64,000 nucleotides of DNA from Nitrospira sp. GTDB lineage: Bacteria; Nitrospirota; Nitrospiria; Nitrospirales; Nitrospiraceae. A program made the translations under genes and the position numbers. Of the stretch, positions 7,257 through 16,235 are shown one piece after another; the stretch's first letter is position 1, and every line of letters starts with the position of its first letter. The notes under the pieces are model-generated. The model was not told where the DNA came from, searched no databases, and was given only the letters and a program-made list of their open reading frames with translations. The stretch spans positions 806,001 through 870,000 of the forward strand of contig CP060499.1 of the NCBI GenBank assembly GCA_024760525.1, given 5' to 3'.

Positions 7257-8564
7257 TTGGGTAACTTGATTGCTGAAGCACTCTCAATGGGTTGGATGGC
7301 TCTGGCTATCCTTGCAGGTTTGATGGTGTATTTTCAGATGTCCATCAGCGATCCTGTCGCAAAGAAGCGCGCAGTGTTCAAAACATTTATAGGGATTGTG
7401 GGGACCTTACTGTTGTTCATGGCTATTGCGAATTACGCCAACAACTTCTATGGCGAGAATCGGTTGCTACCGGTCTCGCTTGTGATGATTACCGTCACAA
7501 CATTCGTGATGGCGCTCTACTTCACCAATCTTAGCGCGCTCTTGAAGATTGGTGGTTTCATGTTCTTCGTCGCAGCGTTTCTTTCCGGATACGGGAACTG
7601 GCTTCCGCAGGTTGAAGGAGGTTTCCCACCAGTAGAGGAAAAGAAAACGTGGGATTCGATGACCCCGCAACAGCTGGCTGATGAAGGTGAAAAGATTATC
7701 TTTGGGGGAGTCGGGAAAAATAAAGAGCAAGGCGCTATCGGGAAAGGTCAGTGCCCACTTTGTCATGCTTTCCATGCCGGTATGCTCGGCGAACGAGCAC
7801 CGAACTTAGCAGGACTTCCCGGTCGTGGGAAGGAGCGGTTGGATGACCCCAAATATTCAAAGGGTAATCCATCAAAACGAGAATACTCGGTGAAAGAAGC
7901 GTTCCCTGGTTCAGGGACTGCCGAAAGTGCCCAGGAATACATTGCCGAATCGCATGCTTGCCCAAGTTGTTATGTGGTTGCGGGGTATGGTGTGAAGGGA
8001 ACGAATGACAAGGAAAGCCCAATGCCGGCTATTCATAAACCGCCAATCTCGCTCAGTCTACCTGAGCTTGCGGCTGTGGACACTTGGATGTACCTCCGAG
8101 AAGGCATTGATGCTCCTTCGTTTGAAGAGATCGTGAAGTCATATGAAAAGTTTATTCCCGAAGCAGATCGTCCTAAACAGCAGGAAGAGAAGGCAGGCGG
8201 GGGTGCCACTTCGCTGATGGCTGATGGCTCCGAACCGGTGGACCAGATTTTTGCTAAAGCACAGTGCGTGGCGTGTCATACGATTCCCGGAATCCCGGGG
8301 GCAATGGGCACCATCGGTCCTAAACTGGAAGAGGGGACAACCGCAGCACAGCGGATTAAGGATCCTACCTATAAGGGAACTGCCAAATCGCCAACTGAAT
8401 ACATTATGGAATCCATCGTGGATCCCAGTGCGTTTGTGGTGAAGCCGTTTCCCGATAACACCATGCCTAAGGTCTTTGGGCAAAAGCTGAGCGCGGGTGC
8501 CTTAAAGAAAATCGTCGACTATTTATCGCAGGTGAAAACTGGAGCACCGCCACCGAAGATTTAA
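7257..8564 (+). CDS. Membrane-anchored diheme cytochrome c
   Basis: A 435-residue protein with a TTG start at 7257 and AGGAGG at 7243-7248 (spacing 8). Three membrane helices fill about residues 8-115, and the rest is periplasmic with two cytochrome c modules. Heme sites are C166-P-L-C-H170 and C337-V-A-C-H341. A third CxxC at C235-P-S-C-Y239 has tyrosine where the heme-ligating histidine should be. A methionine in the C-terminal module (NTMPKVFGQKLS) is a likely distal ligand. The gene directly follows the bd-like oxidase and is likely a subunit or electron donor of that complex. Confidence 0.85.
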   Translation: MGNLIAEALSMGWMALAILAGLMVYFQMSISDPVAKKRAVFKTFIGIVGTLLLFMAIANYANNFYGENRLLPVSLVMITVTTFVMALYFTNLSALLKIGGFMFFVAAFLSGYGNWLPQVEGGFPPVEEKKTWDSMTPQQLADEGEKIIFGGVGKNKEQGAIGKGQCPLCHAFHAGMLGERAPNLAGLPGRGKERLDDPKYSKGNPSKREYSVKEAFPGSGTAESAQEYIAESHACPSCYVVAGYGVKGTNDKESPMPAIHKPPISLSLPELAAVDTWMYLREGIDAPSFEEIVKSYEKFIPEADRPKQQEEKAGGGATSLMADGSEPVDQIFAKAQCVACHTIPGIPGAMGTIGPKLEEGTTAAQRIKDPTYKGTAKSPTEYIMESIVDPSAFVVKPFPDNTMPKVFGQKLSAGALKKIVDYLSQVKTGAPPPKI

Positions 8565-8612
8565 TAGCTGCCTCCTATTGCCTGTCATGCGGAGAGTAAA
8601 GGGAGTTTGCCG

Positions 8613-9650
8613 ATGAAAGCGTTGATGTCACTCGGTGCCTTGTTGGGAGTAGCGGGAATTCTCCTTCTGGGTGGGATGACGTTCGACATCGTTCCATCCA
8701 CTACCATACGGTTGGTCGAAGGGTACATGCCGATCCAGATGCTGTTGGAAGTGACGTGTTATGTGGCTGGCTTTGCAGGATTGAGTTACATGCTCAGCGC
8801 CATGGGCATGGCTATGCCCAGATTCTGGCAGGGAATCGGATTCTGGGCGTTCTTTCTACTGTATCTGAAGTACCGTGTGTATCCGCCGATCCCCTTCAGT
8901 GTGCGAGCTATGTATGGCACCGTGAGTCTCGTCGCGGTGTTCATGTGGGTTTCTGCCAATGAAGAAGACTGGAAAAAATTCAAACAGCCCATCATGAATG
9001 TGTTGGACGCACAAACGGGGATGAACAAACTCCTGCGTTATGCGTATCTTATAATCCTCCCGATCCTTATCGGTGGATTTTCGTTCAATGCCATGATGCC
9101 AAAGTCAGAAGAGCCGATCGAATTGAGGACAGTTCATCCGGCACCACCAGCCAGCACAAAAGTCCATGGTAAAACGTATACATTGCAGACCTCACAAAAT
9201 CCTTATCGCGTGAATCCAGAAGGGAAATACGATCAGGAATTTTCGAACGCCAATATTGTTGAACAAGGTATGGGGCGTTTGATGAAGCCAAATGCCAATC
9301 CGTGGGACGACAAGAATACAGGGTATTTGAAGTACGTGCGAGAGGGCGGCGAGATATTCTTCCAAAACTGTCATTTCTGTCATGGGGATAATCTCAACGG
9401 CCGTGGCCTCCACGCCTTCGCATTCAATCCGATTCCCGCCAATTTCACCGACCCAGGGACAATTGCACAACTCCAGGAAACCTTTATCTTCTGGCGTGTT
9501 TCTAAGGGCGGAATCGGCCTGCCGAATGAAGGATTTCCATGGGCCTCGGTTATGCCTCCATGGGAACAGCATTTGACCGTAGACGAGATCTGGAAGGTGA
9601 TTTTGTTCGAATATTGGCACACCGGCTACTATCCCCGTACCTGGGATTAA
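8613..9650 (+). CDS. Membrane-anchored monoheme cytochrome c
   Basis: A 345-residue protein. ATG 8613 is chosen over the in-frame TTG 8607 because AAAGGGAG lies seven bases upstream of the ATG. About four to five helices occupy the first 160 residues, followed by a periplasmic domain with one heme site C253-H-F-C-H257 and a probable distal ligand M314 in ASVMPPWEQ. The family pattern (CHGDNLNGRGLHA, TVDEIWKVILFEY) is that of small class I cytochromes c. It lies in the oxidase cluster, 48 bases after the diheme cytochrome, and likely forms part of the same membrane electron-transfer complex. Confidence 0.85.
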   Translation: MKALMSLGALLGVAGILLLGGMTFDIVPSTTIRLVEGYMPIQMLLEVTCYVAGFAGLSYMLSAMGMAMPRFWQGIGFWAFFLLYLKYRVYPPIPFSVRAMYGTVSLVAVFMWVSANEEDWKKFKQPIMNVLDAQTGMNKLLRYAYLIILPILIGGFSFNAMMPKSEEPIELRTVHPAPPASTKVHGKTYTLQTSQNPYRVNPEGKYDQEFSNANIVEQGMGRLMKPNANPWDDKNTGYLKYVREGGEIFFQNCHFCHGDNLNGRGLHAFAFNPIPANFTDPGTIAQLQETFIFWRVSKGGIGLPNEGFPWASVMPPWEQHLTVDEIWKVILFEYWHTGYYPRTWD

Positions 9651-9696
9651 CAACGAAATTGCGTTATTGACAACTCAGACATACGGAGAGATGAGG

Positions 9697-11475
9697 ATGA
9701 ACATGATGGACAGCATAACTCGGAAGGCCGGAATTACAGCCGTCGTTGCCTTCGGAGTCGTTCTGGTGTCTAGTGCGGGCTATTCGATTGTTTCAGCACA
9801 AGGGCTCCCCGAAGGTTTCAAGAAGGGGGATCTCGCACCTGAACCCTCCGCAGAAATGATTGAGGCTGGGAAACGTGTTTATTTCACCAAGTGCGTCTGG
9901 TGTCACGGTGTCGATGGCGCCGGTGATGGGCCTGGAGCCGATCGGCTTTGGCCTCGTCCACGAAACTTCAATCAAGGAACGTTTAAAATTCGCCATACCG
10001 CAAGCGGCGAACTCCCTCTTTTTGATGCAAAGAAGCCGATCGCTGGCCAAAACGATCTCTTTGAAACAGTTACCCATGGTTTGCCGGGATCTGCGATGCC
10101 ACCCTGGGAAGGCATCTTAACCGAAGAACAGCGACTTCAAGTTCTCTCCTTTGTCACCACTCAACTAGTGAAGGATCGAAAGTTTACCGATAAGCAGTCG
10201 GAAAGCCAAACGGTCTTGCAACTCGCTGATCTCAAGCCAAAACCGGCATCCGATGAGAGTAAGAAGCGCGGTTCTGAACTCATCGTTGAGAAGAAGTGCG
10301 TTGAGTGCCATGGAATGGAAGGCCGTGGTGATGGAAACGCTTTTAATTTGAAGGATGACTGGGGTTTCTCGATTCAGCCGGCCAATTGGCATAAGTGCTG
10401 GAACTTCCGAGGTAGTCGTCAAGATCCATATAACGTGAGCAACATTTTCCGCACCTTCTCTACCGGTGTCAATGGCACTCCGATGCCTTCATTTGCCGAT
10501 AACACGACGGTGGATGAACGGTGGGACATCGCGAACTTTGTCAATTCTCTCTGTGAGAGGGATGCACTGGGCAATCCGCTTCCGATTGACCCATTAACGG
10601 ATAAGCCCAAAATCAATTTCGTCATCCCATCCGATCTCGTTGAGGGGGAGATTCCAGCGGATATTGAACATGAAGCTTGGCAAAAGGCACCGAAGCGGTA
10701 TGTTGCAATGGGTGGACAGATCACTCATAAGCCAAGAAACTTTGTCAATCGGATCGACGATATCTGGGTACGGTCGCTCTACAACGACAAGTACATTGCC
10801 TACCTGCTGGAGTGGGATGACCGAACCAAGAGCGTGGCTGAAGCCAAGCTACCTTGGGCACCAACGCAGGTAAATATCGATGTGAAAGAGCAGGACCCAA
10901 AAACCGGCGAGGAAGGGTCAATCGCAGCCCACCAAAACAACTACACGGTTTACAACGACGCCATTGGGATCGAAACGGCGGTGAAGTGGAAAGAGCTTCC
11001 GGCACCGATCAAGCCCCGTTACCTGTTCGGTACCAATGACCAATTTCCCGTCGACATTGTGAAATGGGAAGCAGATGGTTCTCTCCGTGCATTCAAAGGT
11101 ACCGGTTGGGATAAGGATTTTGAAGAGCGCGACAACTATGAAGAGAGCATGAAGCTCCTAAAAGCAGAGTGGAAGAACGGTCGTTGGTATGTGATGATCC
11201 AGCGACCCGTTGGAAACAAGAAGGATCAAGATTACGACGAAGACACCTTTTTTGAGGTCGGGCAATATATTCCGACGGTGTTCTTTGCGTGGGATGGTCA
11301 CAACGGAGATGCCGGGAGAAAGATGGCCGTCTCCGCTTTCTTCTACACATTTATGAACCCGCCGGTCCCCCAGGAAACATACATTTATCCAGCTGTTATT
11401 GCGGTGGGTGTCGTCCTGTTGGAGGGATGGGTCCTGACCCGTCGTGCAAACAAGAAAAAGGGTAAGACACTGTAG
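9697..11475 (+). CDS. Diheme cytochrome c fused to an NxrC/ethylbenzene-dehydrogenase-gamma-like domain
   Basis: A 592-residue protein; ATG 9697 follows GGAGAG at spacing 6, with other in-frame ATG codons at 9691, 9703 and 9706. The signal peptide ends near SIVSAQG. Two cytochrome c modules carry C66-V-W-C-H70 and C201-V-E-C-H205. From about residue 300 a heme-b-type domain like the gamma subunits of nitrite oxidoreductase and ethylbenzene dehydrogenase follows (AYLLEWDDRTKS, VDIVKWEADG, VFFAWDGHNGDAGRKMAVS). A C-terminal helix (PAVIAVGVVLLEGWVL) anchors it. Of the two expected heme-b ligands, lysine is kept (K542), but the position of the methionine appears to be F444. Last gene of the oxidase cluster. 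Confidence 0.85.
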   Translation: MNMMDSITRKAGITAVVAFGVVLVSSAGYSIVSAQGLPEGFKKGDLAPEPSAEMIEAGKRVYFTKCVWCHGVDGAGDGPGADRLWPRPRNFNQGTFKIRHTASGELPLFDAKKPIAGQNDLFETVTHGLPGSAMPPWEGILTEEQRLQVLSFVTTQLVKDRKFTDKQSESQTVLQLADLKPKPASDESKKRGSELIVEKKCVECHGMEGRGDGNAFNLKDDWGFSIQPANWHKCWNFRGSRQDPYNVSNIFRTFSTGVNGTPMPSFADNTTVDERWDIANFVNSLCERDALGNPLPIDPLTDKPKINFVIPSDLVEGEIPADIEHEAWQKAPKRYVAMGGQITHKPRNFVNRIDDIWVRSLYNDKYIAYLLEWDDRTKSVAEAKLPWAPTQVNIDVKEQDPKTGEEGSIAAHQNNYTVYNDAIGIETAVKWKELPAPIKPRYLFGTNDQFPVDIVKWEADGSLRAFKGTGWDKDFEERDNYEESMKLLKAEWKNGRWYVMIQRPVGNKKDQDYDEDTFFEVGQYIPTVFFAWDGHNGDAGRKMAVSAFFYTFMNPPVPQETYIYPAVIAVGVVLLEGWVLTRRANKKKGKTL

Positions 11476-11510
11476 TCTTCTCCAAAGGAAGATCAGTGTG
11501 TAGTAAGACT

Positions 11511-11543
11511 GAGGGGGTGGGGAAACCTACCCCCTCTTTTGTT
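11511..11543 (+). terminator. Rho-independent terminator of the oxidase/cytochrome cluster
   Basis: Arms 11511-11521 and 11526-11536 (GAGGGGGT paired with ACCCCCTC, extended by a G-U pair and two G-C pairs) close a four-base loop and are followed by TTTTGTT. It lies 35 bases after the last cytochrome gene. Confidence 0.8.
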
Positions 11544-11562
11544 ATAGGACAACGACGGACTC

Positions 11563-12174
11563 ATGATCAGCGATGTGACGGGCGTTTTGCTTGCCGGAGG
11601 AAAAAGTAAGCGGATGGGCGAGGATAAGCGATTCCTCCTCATCGGGGATAGCACCCTGATTGAACGGAGCGTCGGTGTCATGTGTGCCCTCTTTCAGCAG
11701 GTGTGTGTTGTGATCGCCCAGGATGGCCCGGTGCCGTCCGTACGCGTGCCGGTCGTGCGTGATCTTGTCCCGAATTGTGGGAGCCTCGGCGGGCTCTATA
11801 CCGGTCTTCGACAGTCTACAGATCAGCACATATTTGTTGCCGCCTGCGATATGCCGTTTCTCTGCTCTAGCCTTGTGCAGTATATGGTCGCCTTGAAGGA
11901 AGAGGCCGACGTCGTCATGGCACTCTGGAAAGACCGCCTTCAGCCGACGCATGCTGTCTACAGCCGACGTTGTCTGCCGATTCTTGAAGACATGATTCGT
12001 AGGCACGAAGTGAAAATTCAACACGTCGCCGCGCATCCCGCTCTTCGCGTGCGGATGGTCATGGAGGCCGAGGTGAGCCGAATTGATTACGATGGGCGAT
12101 CATTCCGCAATATCAATACTCCTTCGGATCTTGAAGCGGCTCGATCGCTACACGAGAGCTCTAGCGGCTCCTGA
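11563..12174 (+). CDS. mobA: Molybdenum cofactor guanylyltransferase
   Basis: A 203-residue cytoplasmic protein. It joins GMP from GTP to molybdopterin, giving the bis-MGD cofactor of DMSO-reductase-type enzymes such as nitrite oxidoreductase. The N-terminal nucleotidyltransferase signature GVLLAGGKSKRMGEDK (residues 7-22) is intact, as are the aspartate motif VAACDMPFL and PTHAVYSRR. Length is normal for MobA. It starts 20 bases after the terminator and is followed 23 bases later by a glycosyltransferase gene. The need for this cofactor fits the NXR-type accessory genes at 29-43 kb. Confidence 0.93.
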   Translation: MISDVTGVLLAGGKSKRMGEDKRFLLIGDSTLIERSVGVMCALFQQVCVVIAQDGPVPSVRVPVVRDLVPNCGSLGGLYTGLRQSTDQHIFVAACDMPFLCSSLVQYMVALKEEADVVMALWKDRLQPTHAVYSRRCLPILEDMIRRHEVKIQHVAAHPALRVRMVMEAEVSRIDYDGRSFRNINTPSDLEAARSLHESSSGS

Positions 12175-12197
12175 TTCTGAGGCTTCCTGGCGTTCTC

Positions 12198-13184
12198 ATG
12201 AAACGCACGATTGTGATACTTCACCCTGGCGCGCTCGGTGATGTTTTGTTGGCTGTCCCTGCGATACGGAACCTTGGGATACGGTTCCCGCAGCACGAAA
12301 TCTTGCTAGTCGCAGACGCCACCGTCAGTCGATTTCTTCACCTATGTCGACTGGTCGATGATTGGATGTCCGTAGAAGGGCGGGCATGCGCGGGGTTGTT
12401 TGGTGGATCCGCCCACCTCTCTGAGGAGCTACAGTCGTGGCTGCAGCGATGCGATGTCGTCGTGGCATGGACAGAAGACAAGGATGGGGCTCTGGCCGCC
12501 CTTGTGCGGCGATGGGGTGTGGCGGAGGCGCACATCCAATCACCATTTTCGCCAAGATTGCGAGCAAGCCATCAGCGCGATCGCTTTCTTGAGGCAATCG
12601 GTCAGACCGAAGATGTAGTTTCTAGCGGGTGGATGATCGAGATTCCCCGCGATCTCGTGGAACAAGGGAGAATCCACCTTGAGTCCATGGGAATCATGCG
12701 TGATCGACCGCTGGCGCTTATGCACCCCGGAAGTGGAAGCATGCACAAGTGTCTTGATCCTGGGAAAGTAGCCTTGATACTCCAGCAGTTGCAACGAGGA
12801 GGGATGTGTCCACTCGTCCTAGAGGGGCCTGCCGATCATGACGCGGTTGACGCGCTGCTGAAGTTGGTCAGTGAGAGGCCTTCCGTCCTCAGAAATCTTG
12901 ACCTCCCTCTGCTGGCAGGTATCCTTGCGGACGCTGCGCTCTATTGGGGTCATGACTCCGGCATTACGCATCTGGCTGCTTTGCTGGGTGCACGGACGAT
13001 CGCGGTATTTGGTCCGACAGACCCTGCTCGCTGGGCACCCATCGGCGATCATGTGACGATCTTGCGAGGGGCACCTTGTGTCTGTCCATCATGGGAGGCC
13101 GTACAAGGGTGTCACGAGAAGCCCTGCCTTGACGTACCGATTGGGAAGATGCTGACTGCATTGGGACTTGAAACACGGGTATAG
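12198..13184 (+). CDS. Glycosyltransferase family 9 (heptosyltransferase-like)
   Basis: A 328-residue protein with the two-lobed GT-B fold pattern of LPS heptosyltransferases. The N-terminal ILHPGALGDVLLAVPAIRNL starts the first Rossmann domain; LMHPGSGSMHKCLDP opens the second; and GHDSGITHLAALLGARTIAV with FGPTDPARWAP is the nucleotide-sugar site. A cysteine-rich tail (CVCPSWEAVQGCHEKPC) is typical of the family. It probably adds a sugar to the lipopolysaccharide core at the inner face of the cytoplasmic membrane. The acceptor cannot be told from sequence. Confidence 0.87.
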   Translation: MKRTIVILHPGALGDVLLAVPAIRNLGIRFPQHEILLVADATVSRFLHLCRLVDDWMSVEGRACAGLFGGSAHLSEELQSWLQRCDVVVAWTEDKDGALAALVRRWGVAEAHIQSPFSPRLRASHQRDRFLEAIGQTEDVVSSGWMIEIPRDLVEQGRIHLESMGIMRDRPLALMHPGSGSMHKCLDPGKVALILQQLQRGGMCPLVLEGPADHDAVDALLKLVSERPSVLRNLDLPLLAGILADAALYWGHDSGITHLAALLGARTIAVFGPTDPARWAPIGDHVTILRGAPCVCPSWEAVQGCHEKPCLDVPIGKMLTALGLETRV

Positions 13185-13219
13185 AAGTCACAAGCCCTCG
13201 TAATTTCAGGTAAACCGCC

Positions 13220-13248
13220 TTGTCTCTGCCTACCTCATATGTTAGAGT
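13220..13248 (+). promoter_or_regulatory. Candidate promoter of argS
   Basis: TTGTCT (13220-13225), 17-base spacer, TAGAGT (13243-13248), each matching four of six consensus bases. The argS start is 46 bases downstream. Confidence 0.4.
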
Positions 13249-13293
13249 GGCGCGTTAATTTCCTTTCATTGGTAAGGACTTAGGAGAGCTGTT

Positions 13294-15018
13294 GTGTCGC
13301 AAGGCGTTGTGCAGGAAAAGGTGACCACAGCTATTCTCGGAGCCCTAAATGAGGCGAAGCAAAAAGGGCAATTGAAGACGACAGCTTGGCCGACACTAAG
13401 TCTGAATGCTCCGAAGAGGCCTGAGTGGGGGGATCTGGCCTCGACGGTGGCCATGTCATTAGCTTCCTCCGAGCACAAGGCCCCTCATGATATTGCCCGC
13501 ATCATCGTGGAAAACTTATCCGAGCAGGAGCAGTTGTTCGATCGCGTCGAAATCGTCCGTCCCGGTTTCTTGAATCTCACGGTCAAACCTGCTCTCTGGC
13601 AGGAGGTCCTCCGTGAGGTTGAACGACAGGGGGTCCGTTATGGTCGAACAGACATCGGTAAAGATCGTCGTGTGCTGGTTGAGTATGTGAGCGCAAATCC
13701 GACCGGTCCATTGCATGTCGGACATGGAAGAGGGGCCGCGGTCGGACAGGCAGTGATCCGATTGCTGAGGGCGATCGGGTACGAGGTGGTGGGTGAGTAC
13801 TACGTCAACGATGCAGGACGGCAGATGAAATTGTTGGGCGCGTCCGTCTATGCCCGTTACCAAGAGTTGTCCGGACAGGCCATCAATTTTCCTGAGGATG
13901 GCTATCATGGTACCTACATCACGGCCGTGGCTCACCGGATCAAGGAACAACTTGATCGTGAAGCAAGTCATCTCGCGCCGGCCGATCTTGAGGCTCGCTG
14001 CCGAGCACTTGCGTATCAGGAACTGCTGGGACTCATCCGTGATGACCTCACGGCATTTGGTATCGAGATTCAATCCTGGTTCAGCGAGGCCTCACTGCTG
14101 GAATCCAAGGCGATCGAGCAGGCTTTGGATGAATTGAAGGCGCGCGGGCTTTTGTTCGAACAGGAAGGGGCGTGGTGGTTTCGGGCGTCGCTGTACGGCG
14201 ATGAAAAAGACCGCGTGGTCAAGAAGCAGGACGGTGAGTACACCTATCTCGCCTCCGATATCGCCTATCATCACGATAAGCTCCGGCGCGGCTACGATCT
14301 GTTGATCGATGTCTTTGGCGCCGACCACCATGGCTACATTCCCCGCATGCAAGCCGTGATGCAGGCGTACGGATCTCCAAAAGAGCGTCTTCAAGTGGTG
14401 CTCGTCCAGTTAGTGAAGCTCTTGCGGGACGGGGCCGAAGTGAAGATGTCCAAGCGGACCGGGGAATTCATTACGATGCGGGAAGTCATCGACGAAGTCG
14501 GAGCGGATGCCGCAAAGTTCTTTTTCTTAATGCGGGATTCCAAAACGCATCTTGAATTTGATCTGGAGTTGGCGAAACAGCGATCCGCCGACAATCCGGT
14601 GTATTACGTCCAGTACGCCCATGCTCGAATCTGCAGCCTCTGGCGTGTGGCCTCCGCACGGGGAATTGCCCGCCCATCTGCAGTGGAGACCGACCTCTCG
14701 GTTCTGACGGATCCCGATGAATTAGGAATTATCAAAAAACTGTCCTCCTATCCTGAGGTCATCCAGGCGAGTGCCGTCGCCTTCGAACCGCACCGTGTGA
14801 CGTATTACCTTCAGCAATTGGCGGCGCTGCTCCATACGTTTTATAACAAACACCGTGTGTTGCCTGCGGCGACTGATCAAGAGCATGACGAGTCGGCACC
14901 CATCGAAGCCCTCACGCCAAAGCGAACTGCGGCGCGATTGGTCCTAATGGGGGCGGTCCAGCAAGTGATCAGGAATGGGCTTGACGTGCTGGGTATTTCA
15001 GCGCCTGAGCATATGTAG
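13294..15018 (+). CDS. argS: Arginine--tRNA ligase
   Basis: A 574-residue class I aminoacyl-tRNA synthetase with a GTG start at 13294 behind TAGGAGAG. It charges tRNA-Arg with arginine using ATP. The Arg-specific N-terminal domain precedes the catalytic domain with the HIGH motif as H141-V-G-H144 in PTGPLHVGHGRG and the KMSKS loop as K384-M-S-K-R in VKMSKRTGEF. The YYVNDAGRQM motif is family-typical and the C-terminal helical anticodon domain is complete. Length is normal. It is followed 23 bases later by tgt. Confidence 0.96.
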   Translation: MSQGVVQEKVTTAILGALNEAKQKGQLKTTAWPTLSLNAPKRPEWGDLASTVAMSLASSEHKAPHDIARIIVENLSEQEQLFDRVEIVRPGFLNLTVKPALWQEVLREVERQGVRYGRTDIGKDRRVLVEYVSANPTGPLHVGHGRGAAVGQAVIRLLRAIGYEVVGEYYVNDAGRQMKLLGASVYARYQELSGQAINFPEDGYHGTYITAVAHRIKEQLDREASHLAPADLEARCRALAYQELLGLIRDDLTAFGIEIQSWFSEASLLESKAIEQALDELKARGLLFEQEGAWWFRASLYGDEKDRVVKKQDGEYTYLASDIAYHHDKLRRGYDLLIDVFGADHHGYIPRMQAVMQAYGSPKERLQVVLVQLVKLLRDGAEVKMSKRTGEFITMREVIDEVGADAAKFFFLMRDSKTHLEFDLELAKQRSADNPVYYVQYAHARICSLWRVASARGIARPSAVETDLSVLTDPDELGIIKKLSSYPEVIQASAVAFEPHRVTYYLQQLAALLHTFYNKHRVLPAATDQEHDESAPIEALTPKRTAARLVLMGAVQQVIRNGLDVLGISAPEHM

Positions 15019-15041
15019 CGGATGACATCTTACGGAATCTA

Positions 15042-16220
15042 ATGCAGTATCAGGTCGAACAACCGGATTCATGCTCGAAGGGCCGTGTCGGTCTGCTGAC
15101 CACCAATCACGCGGAGGTTCAGACTCCCGCCTTCATGCCGGTGGGTTCGTTGGGCCCAGTCAAAGGGCTCGAATCGGAAGATCTTCAGGAATTGGGCTTC
15201 CAGTTGATGCTCAATAATGCCTATCACCTGTATTTGCGGCCTGGGCACAAGATCGTTGCTGACATGGGGGGGCTCCATGCCTTCACCGGCTGGCCGGGAG
15301 CGATTCTCACCGACAGCGGAGGATTTCAGATTTTTAGTTTGGCGAAGCTCTGTGAAGTGACCGACGACGGCGTCACGTTTCAGTCACACATTGACGGGTC
15401 ACGCCATTTTATTACGCCTGAAAAGGCGATAGAGATCGAGGAGGCGTTAGGGGCCGATATCATCATGGTCCTCGATCAATGTGTCGCGCTTCCCACCGGC
15501 CGCGAGGTGATTCAAGAAGGTGTGCGCCGAACCAAGCTCTGGGCCGAGCGCTGTCAGGCGAGCCGGCGAAGAACCGATCAGGCGTTGTTCGGCATCGTGC
15601 AAGGTGGGTTGGATCCCGACTTGCGCATTGCCTCGGCGAGGGAGTTGGCGACATTGGGGTTCGAGGGCTACGCGGTCGGCGGGCTCTCAGTCGGAGAGGG
15701 AAAAACCGACATGTATGCCATGCTCGATATCACGGTTCCGGAATTGCCGGAGAAGAAGCCTCGTTACCTTATGGGTGTCGGACTTCCTGAGGACTTAGTC
15801 GAAGGCGTGGCTCGGGGTATCGATCTATTTGATTGCGTCGTCCCATCTCGTCATGGCAGAACTGGCTCTCTGTTTACCGCGTCAGGTCGGGTGGTCATCA
15901 AGCAAGCGCAATACGCCGATGATGAACGACCGGTGGATCCCGCTTGCGCGTGTCCGGTGTGCCGTCGGTATTCACGAGCCTATCTCCACCACTTGTTCGT
16001 GGTGAAAGAAATGTTGGGGGTACGGCTCAATACGATTCACAACCTTTGGTATTTTTCCGATTTGATGCGCCAGATTCGGGAAGCCCTGGTGGAAGGAAGA
16101 TTTGCCGCATTCCGCGAGGCGTTCTATCGTCATCAAGATCGGCAGTCAGAGATGATAACTGAAGCGGCGAATGGCGAGTTTGAACCATACAGCCAATGGC
16201 ATAGGAGCTGTCACACATAG
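15042..16220 (+). CDS. tgt: Queuine tRNA-ribosyltransferase (tRNA-guanine transglycosylase)
   Basis: A 392-residue TIM-barrel enzyme that swaps guanine 34 of Asn, Asp, His and Tyr tRNAs for preQ1. Catalytic D91 lies in LTDSGGFQIF and the nucleophile D264 in DLFDCVVPSRHGRTG. Zinc ligands C302, C304 and C307 lie in CACPVC, with H317 or H316 as the probable fourth. Length and motif order are normal. It heads the tgt-yajC-secD-secF order that is conserved in many bacteria. Confidence 0.96.
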   Translation: MQYQVEQPDSCSKGRVGLLTTNHAEVQTPAFMPVGSLGPVKGLESEDLQELGFQLMLNNAYHLYLRPGHKIVADMGGLHAFTGWPGAILTDSGGFQIFSLAKLCEVTDDGVTFQSHIDGSRHFITPEKAIEIEEALGADIIMVLDQCVALPTGREVIQEGVRRTKLWAERCQASRRRTDQALFGIVQGGLDPDLRIASARELATLGFEGYAVGGLSVGEGKTDMYAMLDITVPELPEKKPRYLMGVGLPEDLVEGVARGIDLFDCVVPSRHGRTGSLFTASGRVVIKQAQYADDERPVDPACACPVCRRYSRAYLHHLFVVKEMLGVRLNTIHNLWYFSDLMRQIREALVEGRFAAFREAFYRHQDRQSEMITEAANGEFEPYSQWHRSCHT

Positions 16221-16235
16221 AAGGGGATTCGTTCG

